This document shows positions 44,781 to 53,951 of a stretch of 64,000 nucleotides of DNA, piece after piece. The notes under the pieces were generated by a model, which saw only the letters and a program-made list of their open reading frames with translations, had not been told where the DNA came from and did no database searches. How positions within the stretch are numbered: the stretch's first letter is position 1; each line of letters starts with the position of its first letter. Origin of the DNA: Rhodobacteraceae bacterium SB2 (GTDB lineage: Bacteria > Pseudomonadota > Alphaproteobacteria > Rhodobacterales > Rhodobacteraceae); NCBI GenBank assembly GCA_001642945.1, contig LGRT01000013.1, forward strand, positions 310,001 to 374,000. The letters run 5' to 3'. The translations under genes and the position numbers were made by a program.

Positions 44781-45779
44781 ATGCAAGCCCCTGAAGCTTT
44801 ATGTGAAATCTGGCGCGGATCATTTTTGGAAAGCCTACATCTGGGCCACGCTGTGATCTGTGATGAAACCGGACAAATTGTAAAATCATGGGGGGATCCT
44901 GACGCGGTTATTTTGCCGCGCTCTTCTGCCAAAATGATTCAAGCCCTGCCCTTGCTCAGCTCAGGCGCGGGCGATCACTATGGGCTCTCAGAGCAAGATT
45001 TGGCGCTGGCTTGCGCGTCGCATCAAGGCGGACAAATCCATACCAGCCGGGTCAGCGCCTGGTTACAGGCATTGGGGTATGACCAAACAGCTTTGCGATG
45101 CGGCGCCCAGCCCCCCCGGGACCGGGGTGAAAAACGGCGCGTGCAAGCGGCGCAGGAAGCGCCCTGCCAAATTCATAATAATTGCTCGGGAAAACATACC
45201 GGATTTTTAACGCTGGGTCAGTTTTTAAAAGGCGATGAAGCCTATACTGACATTGCGCATCCGGTACAGCGCGCCTGCTTAGAAGCTTTTGAGCAGGTGA
45301 CAGATGCCGCCAGCCCGGGGCATGCGATTGATGGATGTTCTGCGCCCAATTTTGCCACTTCATTGCTTGGATTGGCGCGGGCAATGGCTTGGTTCGCCAG
45401 CGCTGAGGCGCGCATAGATGGCGCTTCACAGGCGGCTTTGCGATTGCGCCGCGCGATGGCGCTGAATCCGGATTTGGTGGCGGGTGAGGGCCGCGCCTGC
45501 ACCGAATTGATGCAAGCGATGCAGGGCGGCACGGTGGTCAAAACTGGCGCCGAAGGGGTTTTCGTTGCCATTATTCCCCAAAAGCGCTTTGGCATCGCGG
45601 TGAAAATATTGGATGGCAGCACCCGCGCCAGTGAATGCGCGATTGCGGCCCTGCTCTGCGCTTTGGGGGCTTTACCGCCCGCACATCCTGCAACGCTGAA
45701 CCGTATGCATGCGCCGATTGTCAATTGGAGCGGGCTGCAGACTGGCGAGATACGCCCCGCGCGAGGATTGACCTTGTGA
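44781..45779 (+). CDS. L-asparaginase, Rhizobium etli type II-like family
   Basis: This 332-residue protein belongs to the family named for R. etli asparaginases, unrelated to the E. coli type. Conserved parts are PRSSAKMIQALPLL with the Ser/Lys pair, HNNCSGKHTGFLTL (zinc cysteine and lysine), DGCSAPNFAT with the second cysteine, and a C-terminal CxE-like GRACTELM. It hydrolyses asparagine to aspartate and ammonia in the cytoplasm. Its TGA overlaps the GTG of the rluE gene (GTGA), so the two are coupled. The ATG follows GGAGAGAAG. Confidence 0.9.
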   Translation: MQAPEALCEIWRGSFLESLHLGHAVICDETGQIVKSWGDPDAVILPRSSAKMIQALPLLSSGAGDHYGLSEQDLALACASHQGGQIHTSRVSAWLQALGYDQTALRCGAQPPRDRGEKRRVQAAQEAPCQIHNNCSGKHTGFLTLGQFLKGDEAYTDIAHPVQRACLEAFEQVTDAASPGHAIDGCSAPNFATSLLGLARAMAWFASAEARIDGASQAALRLRRAMALNPDLVAGEGRACTELMQAMQGGTVVKTGAEGVFVAIIPQKRFGIAVKILDGSTRASECAIAALLCALGALPPAHPATLNRMHAPIVNWSGLQTGEIRPARGLTL

Positions 45780-46345
45780 TCGTTTTATTCAACAAACCTT
45801 ATAATGTGCTGTCGCAATTTACCGATAAGGGCAGCGCGGGCAGCGATCGAAAGACGCTGTCATCCTTTATCGATATCCCGTTTGTCTATCCTGCGGGGCG
45901 GCTTGATCGGGATAGCGAAGGTTTGCTGATTTTGACCGATGATGGCAAGTTGCAGGCGCGGATTTCCAACCCGAAACATAAAATGACCAAAACCTATTGG
46001 GTGCAAGTGGAAGGGGCGCCGCAGCAATCAGATCTTGAGCGGTTTGAACAAGGCATCCTGCTGAAAGACGGAAAGACTTTGCCTGCACAGGCGCGCTTGA
46101 TCGACCCGCCGGCTGATCTTTGGCCAAGAACCCCGCCGGTTCGGTTTCGCAAAACGGTGCCGGAGGCGTGGTTGGAGGTAAGTCTGCGCGAAGGGCGAAA
46201 CCGTCAGGTACGCCGAATGACTGCTGCGCTGGGCTTTCCGACGCTGCGCTTAATCCGGGCGCAGATTGGACCTTGGCAGTTGGGGGAGTTGCAACCGGGT
46301 CGGTTTGAAAAAATCCTGAACCCGACCGCAAGCCCGCGCGGTTAA
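45776..46345 (+). CDS. rluE: 23S rRNA pseudouridine synthase, RluE-like
   Basis: This 189-residue enzyme belongs to the RsuA/RluB/E group. FNKPYNVLSQFTD opens the domain, AGRLDRDSEGLLILTDDG holds the catalytic aspartate (GRLD), and GRNRQVRRMTAALG is the conserved C-terminal motif. There is no N-terminal S4 domain, and that short form together with the sequence fits RluE, which modifies U2457 of 23S rRNA. It starts at a GTG that overlaps the asparaginase stop. Its stop lies one base before the stop of the convergent aminotransferase gene. Confidence 0.93.
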   Translation: MIVLFNKPYNVLSQFTDKGSAGSDRKTLSSFIDIPFVYPAGRLDRDSEGLLILTDDGKLQARISNPKHKMTKTYWVQVEGAPQQSDLERFEQGILLKDGKTLPAQARLIDPPADLWPRTPPVRFRKTVPEAWLEVSLREGRNRQVRRMTAALGFPTLRLIRAQIGPWQLGELQPGRFEKILNPTASPRG

Positions 46346-46346
46346 A

Positions 46347-47699
46347 TTATACATTGGCAAAGCCTCGGTCTAGAGCCGTGAGAATGCCATCCACCTCTGC
46401 CTCTGTAATCACCAAAGGGGGAGACATTAGCACATTATGCATGCCTAAACGCACCAATGCGCCGGCCTCAAATGTGGCTTGATGCAGCCGCGCCATCGTT
46501 ACACCATCCATCGGTGTTTTGGTCGCTTTATCGCTAACGATTTCAAGTCCGATCATCAACCCTTCGCCGCCGCGTATATCGCCAATAATATCGTATTTAT
46601 CGGCGAGCTTTTTCACCCCTTCAAACAATTGAGTGCCGCGCGCTGCCGCGTTGGTTTTTGTATCAAGACGCAGGGTTTCTTGCAGGCAGGCCACCACGGC
46701 TGCGGCCCCGACCGGATGCGCTGAATAAGTATAACCATGATAAATACCCGCCTCGCCCGTGGTGTCCTTTTCGAACACCTCGGCGACCTTTTCGCTCATC
46801 AATGCAGCGCCTACGGGAAAATAGGCGCTGGTAATGCCTTTGGCCAAGCACATCATATCAGGCTTTACGCCCCAATGGCGCGCACCTGACCAATCGCCAG
46901 TACGGCCAAAGCCGGTAATCACCTCATCTGAAATCATCAAAATTCCATATTTGTCACAAATGTCGCGCATCAGCTTCATGAATGAGGCATCCGGCACAAT
47001 CACACCGCCAGCGCCTTGGATTGGCTCCATAATGAAGGCGGCGATGGTTTGCGCGCCTTGGAAAAGGATTTCATCCTCAAAACTGGCGGCGATTTTCTGC
47101 GCCAAAACTGCTGGATCCGTTTCATCAAAGGGATTGCGATAAGTATAAGGGCTGGGCAGATGAAAGCAGCCCGGCATCAGTGGTTCGTAATTGATCCGAA
47201 AGCGGTTATTGCCATTGACCGAGGCGCCCCCAAAATGCGTGCCGTGATACCCTTTTTTCAACGAAAGGAATTTGGTACGGGTGGGTTCGTTGCGCAATCG
47301 GTGATATTGGCGCGATAGGCGCAGCGCGGTTTCTACTGAGTCAGAGCCGCCCGAGGTGAAAAAGACCCGCGCCATCCCATCTTCGGCAAACATATTGCGC
47401 ACCGCCAGTGAGGCCTCAATCGCGCATGGGTTGGTTGAGCCGGCAAAATTTGAGGAATAGGGTAGATCGTAAAGCTGTTTGGCGATCGCGTCTTTGATCG
47501 GGTTGTTGGAATATCCCAGATTAACGCACCATAAGCCTCCAACGGCATCAATCGCGGAATGCCCGTCAATATCATGCACATAAACGCCCTCCGCCCCGGT
47601 GATGATACGCGGTGGCGTTTCCAACGAATCGCCCGGATGGCCCATCGGGTGCCATAAATGGCGGGCGTTATTTTCTTTCAGAAAATTATCATCTTTCAT
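46347..47699 (-). CDS. Class III aminotransferase (omega-amino acid:pyruvate type)
   Basis: This 450-residue PLP enzyme has the class III signature SDEVITGFGRTGDWSG, the PLP lysine in LAKGITSAYFPVGA and the LGYSNNPIKDAIAKQ N-terminal region. The subgroup transfers amino groups from omega-amino acids or amines such as beta-alanine, taurine or putrescine to pyruvate; I cannot fix the substrate. The ATG at 47699 has AGAGAG upstream, and the frame open to 47741 is rejected. The polyamine-type importer lies 12 kb away, so no operon link exists. Confidence 0.88.
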   Translation of the reverse strand: MKDDNFLKENNARHLWHPMGHPGDSLETPPRIITGAEGVYVHDIDGHSAIDAVGGLWCVNLGYSNNPIKDAIAKQLYDLPYSSNFAGSTNPCAIEASLAVRNMFAEDGMARVFFTSGGSDSVETALRLSRQYHRLRNEPTRTKFLSLKKGYHGTHFGGASVNGNNRFRINYEPLMPGCFHLPSPYTYRNPFDETDPAVLAQKIAASFEDEILFQGAQTIAAFIMEPIQGAGGVIVPDASFMKLMRDICDKYGILMISDEVITGFGRTGDWSGARHWGVKPDMMCLAKGITSAYFPVGAALMSEKVAEVFEKDTTGEAGIYHGYTYSAHPVGAAAVVACLQETLRLDTKTNAAARGTQLFEGVKKLADKYDIIGDIRGGEGLMIGLEIVSDKATKTPMDGVTMARLHQATFEAGALVRLGMHNVLMSPPLVITEAEVDGILTALDRGFANV

Positions 47700-47892
47700 G
47701 CTGCGTATCTCTCTGGTTTGCAAGGGTCTGGCGGGTATCACCTGCGTATATCTATCTTGCCGATAAACGGTTCAAGGTCTAGTTTTTTCCTGCTGGTGCA
47801 AACAGCCCATGCGCGATAGGGCACCATGATTTTGGACAGTTTGGGCACCAGCCCATAGACACAGAAGCTGTGGCCGTGTATCTGCCCATGCC

Positions 47893-48369
47893 ATGGCAAA
47901 TTCCAAATCTGACCCAAATTATAAAGTGATCTCTGAAAACCGCCGCGCGCGTTTTGATTATGCGATTGAAGATGATTTGGAATGCGGTGTGATGCTTTTG
48001 GGCTCTGAGGTGAAATCACTGCGGGTGAACAGTGCCAATATTGCCGAAAGCTATGCCGGCGTGGATGCCGGAGAGTTGTGGTTGGTGAATTCTTATATTG
48101 CCCCTTATGAGCAAGCCAAGACCTTTGGACATGAAGAGCGGCGGCGGCGCAAATTGCTGGTCAGCCGCAAAGAGCTGGCACGGCTCTGGGCCGATACGCA
48201 GCGCAAGGGTCTGACTTTGGTGCCTTTGGTGATGTATTTTAACCATCGCGGCAAAGTGAAGCTGAAAATTGGCATCGCCAAAGGCAAAAAGAATCATGAC
48301 AAGCGCGCCGATCAGGCCAAACGGGATTGGGGGCGACAAAAACAGCGTTTGTTGCGCCATAGCGAGTAG
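47893..48369 (+). CDS. smpB: SsrA-binding protein SmpB
   Basis: This 158-residue protein is the tmRNA partner in ribosome rescue. The sequence [20 protein letters not shown] followed by LGSEVKSLR is the family signature, with [20 protein letters not shown] next, and the basic tail [15 protein letters not shown] enters the mRNA channel of stalled ribosomes. The ATG at 47893 lacks an obvious ribosome site. The tmRNA gene itself is not in this window. Confidence 0.97.
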   Translation: MANSKSDPNYKVISENRRARFDYAIEDDLECGVMLLGSEVKSLRVNSANIAESYAGVDAGELWLVNSYIAPYEQAKTFGHEERRRRKLLVSRKELARLWADTQRKGLTLVPLVMYFNHRGKVKLKIGIAKGKKNHDKRADQAKRDWGRQKQRLLRHSE

Positions 48370-48479
48370 CGGCTTCCTGAGCAATCGGTCGATTATAAAA
48401 GCGAGAATTGCCGAACCCGCTCTTGCCCCTGTATAGAGACAGTAGTAGGCAAAAACAAAAGCAATAAGTGAGGTTTATA

Positions 48480-49337
48480 ATGACCCGCGATGACCCTAAA
48501 ACCCTTGTCTCAACGCAATGGCTGGCCGCGCATTTAAAAGATCCTGATTTAAGGGTTTTGGATGCGTCGTGGTATTTGCCCGGCTCTAAGCGCGACCCCT
48601 TTGCCGAATATCAGGCGGCGCATATTCCGGGCGCGCGTTTCTTTGATCTTGATGATGTTAGCGACCATCGCTCGGATTTGCCGCATATGGTTCCGCCGGT
48701 GGAAAAATTCATGTCGCGGATGCGCGCAATTGGCGTAGGCGATGGGCATCAAATTGTTGTTTACGACGGCTCTGGGTTGTTTTCCGCGCCGCGGGTGTGG
48801 TGGTTGTTTAAATTGATGGGCCAAATGGATATTGCCGTGCTGGATGGCGGTTTTCCCAAATGGCAGGCAGAGGGCCATCCGGTGGAAGATTTGCCGCCTA
48901 TTCTGCGCGACCGCCACATGATGGTGCGGCGCCAAAACCAAATGGTCAAGGATGTCACGCAAGTTTCGGCGGCTTCAAAACTGGGAGAGTCTGAGATCGT
49001 GGATGCGCGCTCGCCGGGCCGGTTTTACGGAAAAGATCCCGAGCCCCGCCCCGGTTTACGCGCCGGTCATATTCCAGGATCAAAAAATGTGTTCTACAAA
49101 GATTTGTTGAAGGCAGATGATACGATGAAATCGCCGGATGAGATGCGTCAGGTTTTTTTGGAAGCCGGTGTCGATTTGGACAAACCAGTGATTACCAGCT
49201 GCGGTTCGGGCGTGACGGCCGCAATTCTCAGTTTAGGATTGACCCGTATGGGCAAAACCGACCATTCCCTATATGACGGCAGCTGGACCGAATGGGGCAT
49301 GTTTCCAACCTTGCCCATAGCCACAGGAAAGACATAA
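48480..49337 (+). CDS. sseA: 3-mercaptopyruvate / thiosulfate sulfurtransferase
   Basis: This 285-residue protein has two rhodanese domains. The C-terminal active site is SCGSGVTAAIL, with the CGSGVT loop typical of mercaptopyruvate sulfurtransferases rather than of thiosulfate-specific rhodaneses (CRxGxR). DARSPGRFYGKDPEPRPGLR and GHIPGSKNV are also family marks. The ATG at 48480 has GAGG upstream; 12 bases of longer frame are dropped. The stop shares one base with the next ATG (TAATG), so it is coupled to the aminotransferase gene. Confidence 0.92.
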   Translation: MTRDDPKTLVSTQWLAAHLKDPDLRVLDASWYLPGSKRDPFAEYQAAHIPGARFFDLDDVSDHRSDLPHMVPPVEKFMSRMRAIGVGDGHQIVVYDGSGLFSAPRVWWLFKLMGQMDIAVLDGGFPKWQAEGHPVEDLPPILRDRHMMVRRQNQMVKDVTQVSAASKLGESEIVDARSPGRFYGKDPEPRPGLRAGHIPGSKNVFYKDLLKADDTMKSPDEMRQVFLEAGVDLDKPVITSCGSGVTAAILSLGLTRMGKTDHSLYDGSWTEWGMFPTLPIATGKT

Positions 49338-50521
49338 TGTTTCAAGATCTCGTAGTACAACCGGCAGATAAAATTCTGGCATTGGTGCAGGCGTATAAAG
49401 AAGATCCACGCGATCAAAAAATTGATCTTGGTGTTGGCGTTTATAAAAATGCCGAAGGGATCACGCCGGTGATGCGGGCGGTTAAAACCGCAGAGCATCA
49501 GCTGTGGCAGCAAGAAACAACGAAATCTTACGTTGGTCTGTTGGGGGATCCACGCTTTTCCGACGTGATGGTTGATCTGGTGCTGGGCGATGCGGTGCCA
49601 AGAGCCAGCGTGGCTGCGGCCGCAACCCCGGGGGGCACAGGTGCTGTCAGACAGGCTTTTGAACTGATCAAAATGGCGCATCCTGAGGCGCGCATTTTTG
49701 TGTCAGACCCGACATGGCCAAACCATTTGTCTATTCTAAAATTCCTTGGCATGCCGGTGGTGCCTTACCGGTATTTTGATGGTGAGACGCGCGGCGTAGA
49801 TTTTGAAGCCATGTTGCAAGATCTTTCGGCGGCCAAACCGGGGGATGTGATTTTGCTGCATGGCTGTTGCCACAACCCGACAGGGGCAAATTTGAACGCG
49901 GTGCAATGGCAGGCGGTGATTGATCTGCTGCATAAAACCGGCGCCACGCCAATGGTGGATATCGCGTATCAAGGCTTTGGTGATGGCCTGGAAGAGGATG
50001 CCGCTGGCACGCGCCTTTTGGTGCAATCGGTGCCAGAAACGATCATTGCCGCCAGTTGTTCAAAAAACTTCGGGATTTATCGTGAGCGCACGGGTCTGTT
50101 GATGGTGGTTTCACAAGATCTAGCGGCGCGGGGGCTCAATCAGGGCACGCTTGCCTATTTGAATCGGCAAAATTTTTCATTCCCGCCGGATCATGGCGCA
50201 AGGTTGGTGACCATGGTCCTGAGCGATCCTGATCTACGCGCAGATTGGGCCGCCGAATTGGAAGAGGTGCGCTTGTCGATGTTGGGGCTGCGCGAACAGT
50301 TATCCGAAGAGCTTCAGCGCCTGTCGGGCTCTGATCGGTTTGGGTTTTTAGCCCAGCATCGTGGGATGTTTTCGCGTTTGGGAACCACCCCGGATAAAGT
50401 GGCCAGGCTGCGCGAGGAACACGCGATTTACATGGTGGGTGACAGCCGTTTGAATATCGCTGGCCTCAATCAAAAAACCGTGCCGATCTTGGCTAAGGCG
50501 ATCGTTGATTGTGGTATTTAA
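49337..50521 (+). CDS. Aspartate / aromatic amino acid aminotransferase
   Basis: This 394-residue fold type I PLP enzyme belongs to the Iα group with AspC and TyrB. DLGVGVYKNAEG and LHGCCHNPTGANL are signatures, with the PLP lysine in SCSKNFGIYRERTG and DSRLNIAGLNQ at the C-terminus. It exchanges amino groups between aspartate or aromatic amino acids and 2-oxoglutarate. Coupling to the mercaptopyruvate sulfurtransferase gene is notable, since an aspartate-type aminotransferase can also form mercaptopyruvate from cysteine; this functional link is inference. It converges on glpK with about 10 bp between stops. Confidence 0.92.
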   Translation: MFQDLVVQPADKILALVQAYKEDPRDQKIDLGVGVYKNAEGITPVMRAVKTAEHQLWQQETTKSYVGLLGDPRFSDVMVDLVLGDAVPRASVAAAATPGGTGAVRQAFELIKMAHPEARIFVSDPTWPNHLSILKFLGMPVVPYRYFDGETRGVDFEAMLQDLSAAKPGDVILLHGCCHNPTGANLNAVQWQAVIDLLHKTGATPMVDIAYQGFGDGLEEDAAGTRLLVQSVPETIIAASCSKNFGIYRERTGLLMVVSQDLAARGLNQGTLAYLNRQNFSFPPDHGARLVTMVLSDPDLRADWAAELEEVRLSMLGLREQLSEELQRLSGSDRFGFLAQHRGMFSRLGTTPDKVARLREEHAIYMVGDSRLNIAGLNQKTVPILAKAIVDCGI

Positions 50522-50530
50522 GCGGCGGGC

Positions 50531-52018
50531 TTAAACGCTGAGCGTCGCCTGAACCGCGTTTTTCCAACGGCTATATTTGGCGCTTTGCGCGGCTGCGTCC
50601 ATAGCTGGTTCAAAGCGGCGTTGCAGAGCCCATGTTTTTGAAAACGCCTCTTGGGATGGGTAAATTCCGGCCTGCATGCCGGCAAGCCAAGCAGCGCCCA
50701 ACGCCGTGGTTTCCAAAACCTCTGGTCGATCCACCGCAGCGCCGATAATATCGGCTAAAAACTGCATGGTCCAATTGCTGGCAGACATCCCCCCATCCAC
50801 GCGCAACACGGCCTTTGCAGCATCGCCGGGCCAATCCGCCTGCATCGCCTCTAGCAAATCCCGGGTTTGAAACCCAACGCTTTCTAGGGCGGCTTTGGCG
50901 AATTCTGCGGGGCCAGAATTGCGGCTTAACCCATAGATCGCGCCGCGGCATTCGGCGTTCCAATAGGGCGCGCCCAGCCCTGTAAAAGCAGGGACCAAAA
51001 CCAAATCTTGGCCAGGATCAGCCGTTTCTGCCAGAGTTTGCGTTTGCGGGGCATTGGTTATTATTTTTAGGCCATCGCGCAGCCATTGGACCACGGCGCC
51101 GGCGATAAAAATGGACCCTTCAAGCGCATAAGTGGGTTTGCCGTTTAACTGATAGGCAATCGTGGTTAGCAAACGGTTGCTGGATGTTACAGGCGTATCG
51201 CCCGTGTTCAAAAGCGCAAAACATCCTGTGCCATAGGTTGATTTCAGCATCCCAGGCTGAAAGCATGCCTGCCCAACCGTGGCCGCTTGCTGATCGCCTG
51301 CAACGCCTAAAATAGGAATCGCGCTGCCAAACAGATCCGGCGTGGTCTCGCCAAAATGATCGGCGCTGTTCAGTACTTTTGGCAACATCTGCACGGGAAT
51401 ATCCAAGAGGGCGCAGATCGCTGTGCTCCAAGCACCTTTATGGATATCATAGAGCATCGTGCGTGCAGCATTTGTGGCATCCGTCACATGCGCTGCACCA
51501 CCCGTTAAGCGCCAGATCAAATAGCTGTCAACCGTGCCAAACAGCAAATCACCGGCCTTGGCTTTTGCTTTTGCGCCCTCAACATTCTCTAAAATCCATT
51601 TCAGCTTGGTGCCCGAAAAATAGGGATCCAGCAGCAAGCCGGTTTGCGCGGTGACCAAGGCTTCATGACCCTCAGCGCGCAACGTCGCGCAGAGCGTTGC
51701 GGTGCGCCGATCCTGCCAAACGATGGCTTTGTGAATGGCTTCGCCGGTATGGCGATCCCACACCACGGTGGTTTCACGTTGATTCGTAATCCCAATAGCC
51801 GCGATATCGCGCGCATTGAGATCGGCGTTTGAGAGCGCGGCGCGGCAGGTGCGCATTGTCGTATCCCAGAGATCCTGAGGCGTGTGCTCTACCCAGCCAC
51901 TTCGCGGAAAATGCTGCTCGAATTCTTCTTGTGCATCAGAAATGGGCGTCATTGCTTGATCAAACACGATTGCCCTGCTGGAGGTGGTGCCTTGATCAAT
52001 TGCCAATATATTACCCAT
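50531..52018 (-). CDS. glpK: Glycerol kinase
   Basis: This 495-residue enzyme makes sn-glycerol 3-phosphate from glycerol and [18 protein letters not shown] is the first FGGY motif, [13 protein letters not shown] binds glycerol, and [12 protein letters not shown] plus [20 protein letters not shown] are the second signature. The ATG at 52018 has AAAGGAA about 8 bases upstream; the frame open to 52078 is rejected. No glycerol facilitator or dehydrogenase gene is adjacent, so it is an isolated gene here. Confidence 0.96.
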   Translation of the reverse strand: MGNILAIDQGTTSSRAIVFDQAMTPISDAQEEFEQHFPRSGWVEHTPQDLWDTTMRTCRAALSNADLNARDIAAIGITNQRETTVVWDRHTGEAIHKAIVWQDRRTATLCATLRAEGHEALVTAQTGLLLDPYFSGTKLKWILENVEGAKAKAKAGDLLFGTVDSYLIWRLTGGAAHVTDATNAARTMLYDIHKGAWSTAICALLDIPVQMLPKVLNSADHFGETTPDLFGSAIPILGVAGDQQAATVGQACFQPGMLKSTYGTGCFALLNTGDTPVTSSNRLLTTIAYQLNGKPTYALEGSIFIAGAVVQWLRDGLKIITNAPQTQTLAETADPGQDLVLVPAFTGLGAPYWNAECRGAIYGLSRNSGPAEFAKAALESVGFQTRDLLEAMQADWPGDAAKAVLRVDGGMSASNWTMQFLADIIGAAVDRPEVLETTALGAAWLAGMQAGIYPSQEAFSKTWALQRRFEPAMDAAAQSAKYSRWKNAVQATLSV

Positions 52019-52126
52019 GAAAACGGTTCCTTTGCCTAATTTAGCCACTAATTTCGGCTGATTTGCACAGAAAGGCAACGGCTTTTACGGCGGTTTTTCA
52101 CCATATTTGCAGGGGGGTCTTCGTCC

Positions 52127-52142
52127 CAGCCGCACGCGGCTG
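52127..52142. repeat. Palindrome upstream of glpK
   Basis: CAGCCGC at 52127-52133 and GCGGCTG at 52136-52142 form a near-uninterrupted 7-bp inverted repeat, about 110 bp upstream of the glpK start. It could be part of a protein-binding site or a terminator of the upstream trhO transcript. No T-run follows on either strand. Confidence 0.25.
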
Positions 52143-52182
52143 CCAACAGCATGCGATTTAGACTAAAATTGGCGTTGCGGCT

Positions 52183-53097
52183 TTAGCTGCCGTCATATCC
52201 CAGCATATGCGTCTCACCGCGTGTGCGGGCGAGGTGAATTTGCTTTTGACGCTCGCGAAAACGGTTTTTATCAGCCTCACTGGTTTGAGCTGAGCAGTGG
52301 TGGCAAGCGACCCCATGCTCATATTCTGGGTGCTTTTTATCGTTGGGCAAGATCGGCCGCCGGCAGGCATAGCACAGCTGATGGGGCCCCTCGGCCAGCC
52401 CGTGCTGCACCGATACGCGGGCATCAAACACAAAGCAATCGCCCTGCCATTTGCTATTTTCTTCTGGCACGTCTTCAAGATATTTCAGGATGCCGCCTTT
52501 GAGGTGATAGACATCCTCAACGCCTTGCCCGAGCAGGTAATTGGTTGATTTTTCGCAGCGGATACCACCGGTACAAAACATCGCAATGCGTTTGTTGTGA
52601 AACCGTTCTTTATTGGCCTCCCACCAGTTGGGGAAGTCGCGGAACGAGCGTGTTTGCGGATCAATAGCCCCTTCAAAGCTGCCAATGGCAACTTCATAAT
52701 CATTGCGCGTATCAATCACCGCCACATCCGGGGCGCTGATCAATTCATTCCACTGCGCTGGATCTACATAATGGCCAACCTGTGCCTGAGGGTTCACATC
52801 TGGCTTGCCCATGGTGACGATTTCTTTTTTAAGCTTTACTTTCATCCGGGGAAAAGGCGGCAGAGTTGCGGTGCTTTCCTTATGCTCTAAGGCTGCGCAA
52901 CCGGGCAGCGCGCGCAAGGTTTTTAAAAGCGTTGCAACATTGGACGCGCTTCCGGCAACGGTGCCATTAATCCCTTCTGCGGCCAGCAAAAGTGAGCCCG
53001 TGATGTGCAAGGTTTCGCAGGCAGATTGCAGCGGTGCGCGCAAGCTGGCCGGATCGTCAAATCGGGTAAAATGATAAAGGGCAGCTATAGTAAACAT
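52183..53097 (-). CDS. trhO: tRNA uridine(34) hydroxylase TrhO
   Basis: This 304-residue protein (YceA/UPF0176 family) hydroxylates uridine 34 of tRNA as a step to cmo5U. It has an N-terminal ferredoxin-like part (ALYHFTRF, GTVAGS), a central rhodanese domain with CTGGIRCEK (active cysteine at about 175), and a C-terminal cysteine-rich part (CYACRRPILPNDK and GVACHHC) that may bind zinc. Length fits the family. It is followed by the glpK promoter region on the same strand. Confidence 0.93.
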   Translation of the reverse strand: MFTIAALYHFTRFDDPASLRAPLQSACETLHITGSLLLAAEGINGTVAGSASNVATLLKTLRALPGCAALEHKESTATLPPFPRMKVKLKKEIVTMGKPDVNPQAQVGHYVDPAQWNELISAPDVAVIDTRNDYEVAIGSFEGAIDPQTRSFRDFPNWWEANKERFHNKRIAMFCTGGIRCEKSTNYLLGQGVEDVYHLKGGILKYLEDVPEENSKWQGDCFVFDARVSVQHGLAEGPHQLCYACRRPILPNDKKHPEYEHGVACHHCSAQTSEADKNRFRERQKQIHLARTRGETHMLGYDGS

Positions 53098-53153
53098 GGC
53101 CGTTGCCCTACGATAAAAGACCGAGGCAGCGCAAGCATTTTGACGTGGCGGGC

Positions 53154-53855
53154 CTAACAGAGCGGGCGCATCGTCTCCTTGTTAAGGGCCACCGGCACCA
53201 GCGGACGGCCGTATCCGGCACCGCCATCAAGATTGATGCGATTTCCGAAATGCGCCGGGGCATCCAGGGCCGTATGTCCATGCACCACCATAAAGGGATG
53301 GCGATCTTGATAGCTTAAAAAGGGTTCACGGATCCATAAAAGATCATCTTCGAACTGTTCGGATAAGGGAATATTGGGGCGTATACCCGCATGCACAAAA
53401 AACCAATTCGCATGCTGGAAGGTAAGGGGTAAAGCGCGCAAAAACGCGATCTGCGCTGGGGGAATTGCGTCAAACGCTTCGCGCTGTACTTCGTATAACC
53501 GCCGCCCCTCTCTTGCATCTATGCCATAAGAGGCGAGTGTTTTATCGCCGCCCAATCTGGGATGAAGCCACGAATGGCCAATTTGCAAATGCGGATCCTG
53601 TCGCAAAGGCGTTTGCATAAACCAGTCGAACATGCGGTCATGATTGCCTTTTAGAACTGTCCAATTGCGGCCCGCTGCCAGCCCGTCCATGATCAGCTCG
53701 ATCACGCGGCGGCTGTCTTGGCCGCGATCCACGAGATCCCCCACAAACACCGTTTTTGCCTCAGCGCCGCCGTCTTTTTCAATAAGCATCAATGCAGTTT
53801 CAAGCTGTGCCAATTGGCCGTGCACATCGCCGATGGCATAAAGTGTATCACTCAT
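53154..53855 (-). CDS. Metallophosphoesterase, serine/threonine phosphatase-like
   Basis: This 233-residue protein has all metal-binding motifs of the calcineurin-like family: AIGDVHGQ, FVGDLVDRG, LKGNHDRM and VVHGHTALD. It resembles small bacterial PPP-type phosphatases such as PrpA/PrpB; the substrate is unknown. Two ATGs are in tandem at 53858 and 53855, and the second has better spacing from AAGGA. It stands downstream of serA on the same strand with a strong inverted repeat between them. Confidence 0.88.
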   Translation of the reverse strand: MSDTLYAIGDVHGQLAQLETALMLIEKDGGAEAKTVFVGDLVDRGQDSRRVIELIMDGLAAGRNWTVLKGNHDRMFDWFMQTPLRQDPHLQIGHSWLHPRLGGDKTLASYGIDAREGRRLYEVQREAFDAIPPAQIAFLRALPLTFQHANWFFVHAGIRPNIPLSEQFEDDLLWIREPFLSYQDRHPFMVVHGHTALDAPAHFGNRINLDGGAGYGRPLVPVALNKETMRPLC

Positions 53856-53914
53856 CATTTGGTCCTTTTGATTTCAGCGTTTCACGGCATAAAGCGAGAG
53901 GTTTGTTTGGCCGT

Positions 53915-53941
53915 GACAGGCGCAGGTTTGCCGCGCCTGTC
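53915..53941 (-). terminator. Inverted repeat after serA
   Basis: GACAGGCGC at 53915-53923 pairs perfectly with GCGCCTGTC at 53933-53941 around a 9-base loop. It starts 10 bp after the serA stop on the minus strand. The 9-bp GC-rich stem is stable, but there is no T-run on the serA side, so it may be Rho-assisted. Confidence 0.45.
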
Positions 53942-53951
53942 ATATAGCGGA

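Noticed and set aside
47742-47892. Possible tRNA or tmRNA near smpB
   Set aside because: I looked for a tRNA-like acceptor stem and TTCRA-type loop between the aminotransferase and smpB and found none.
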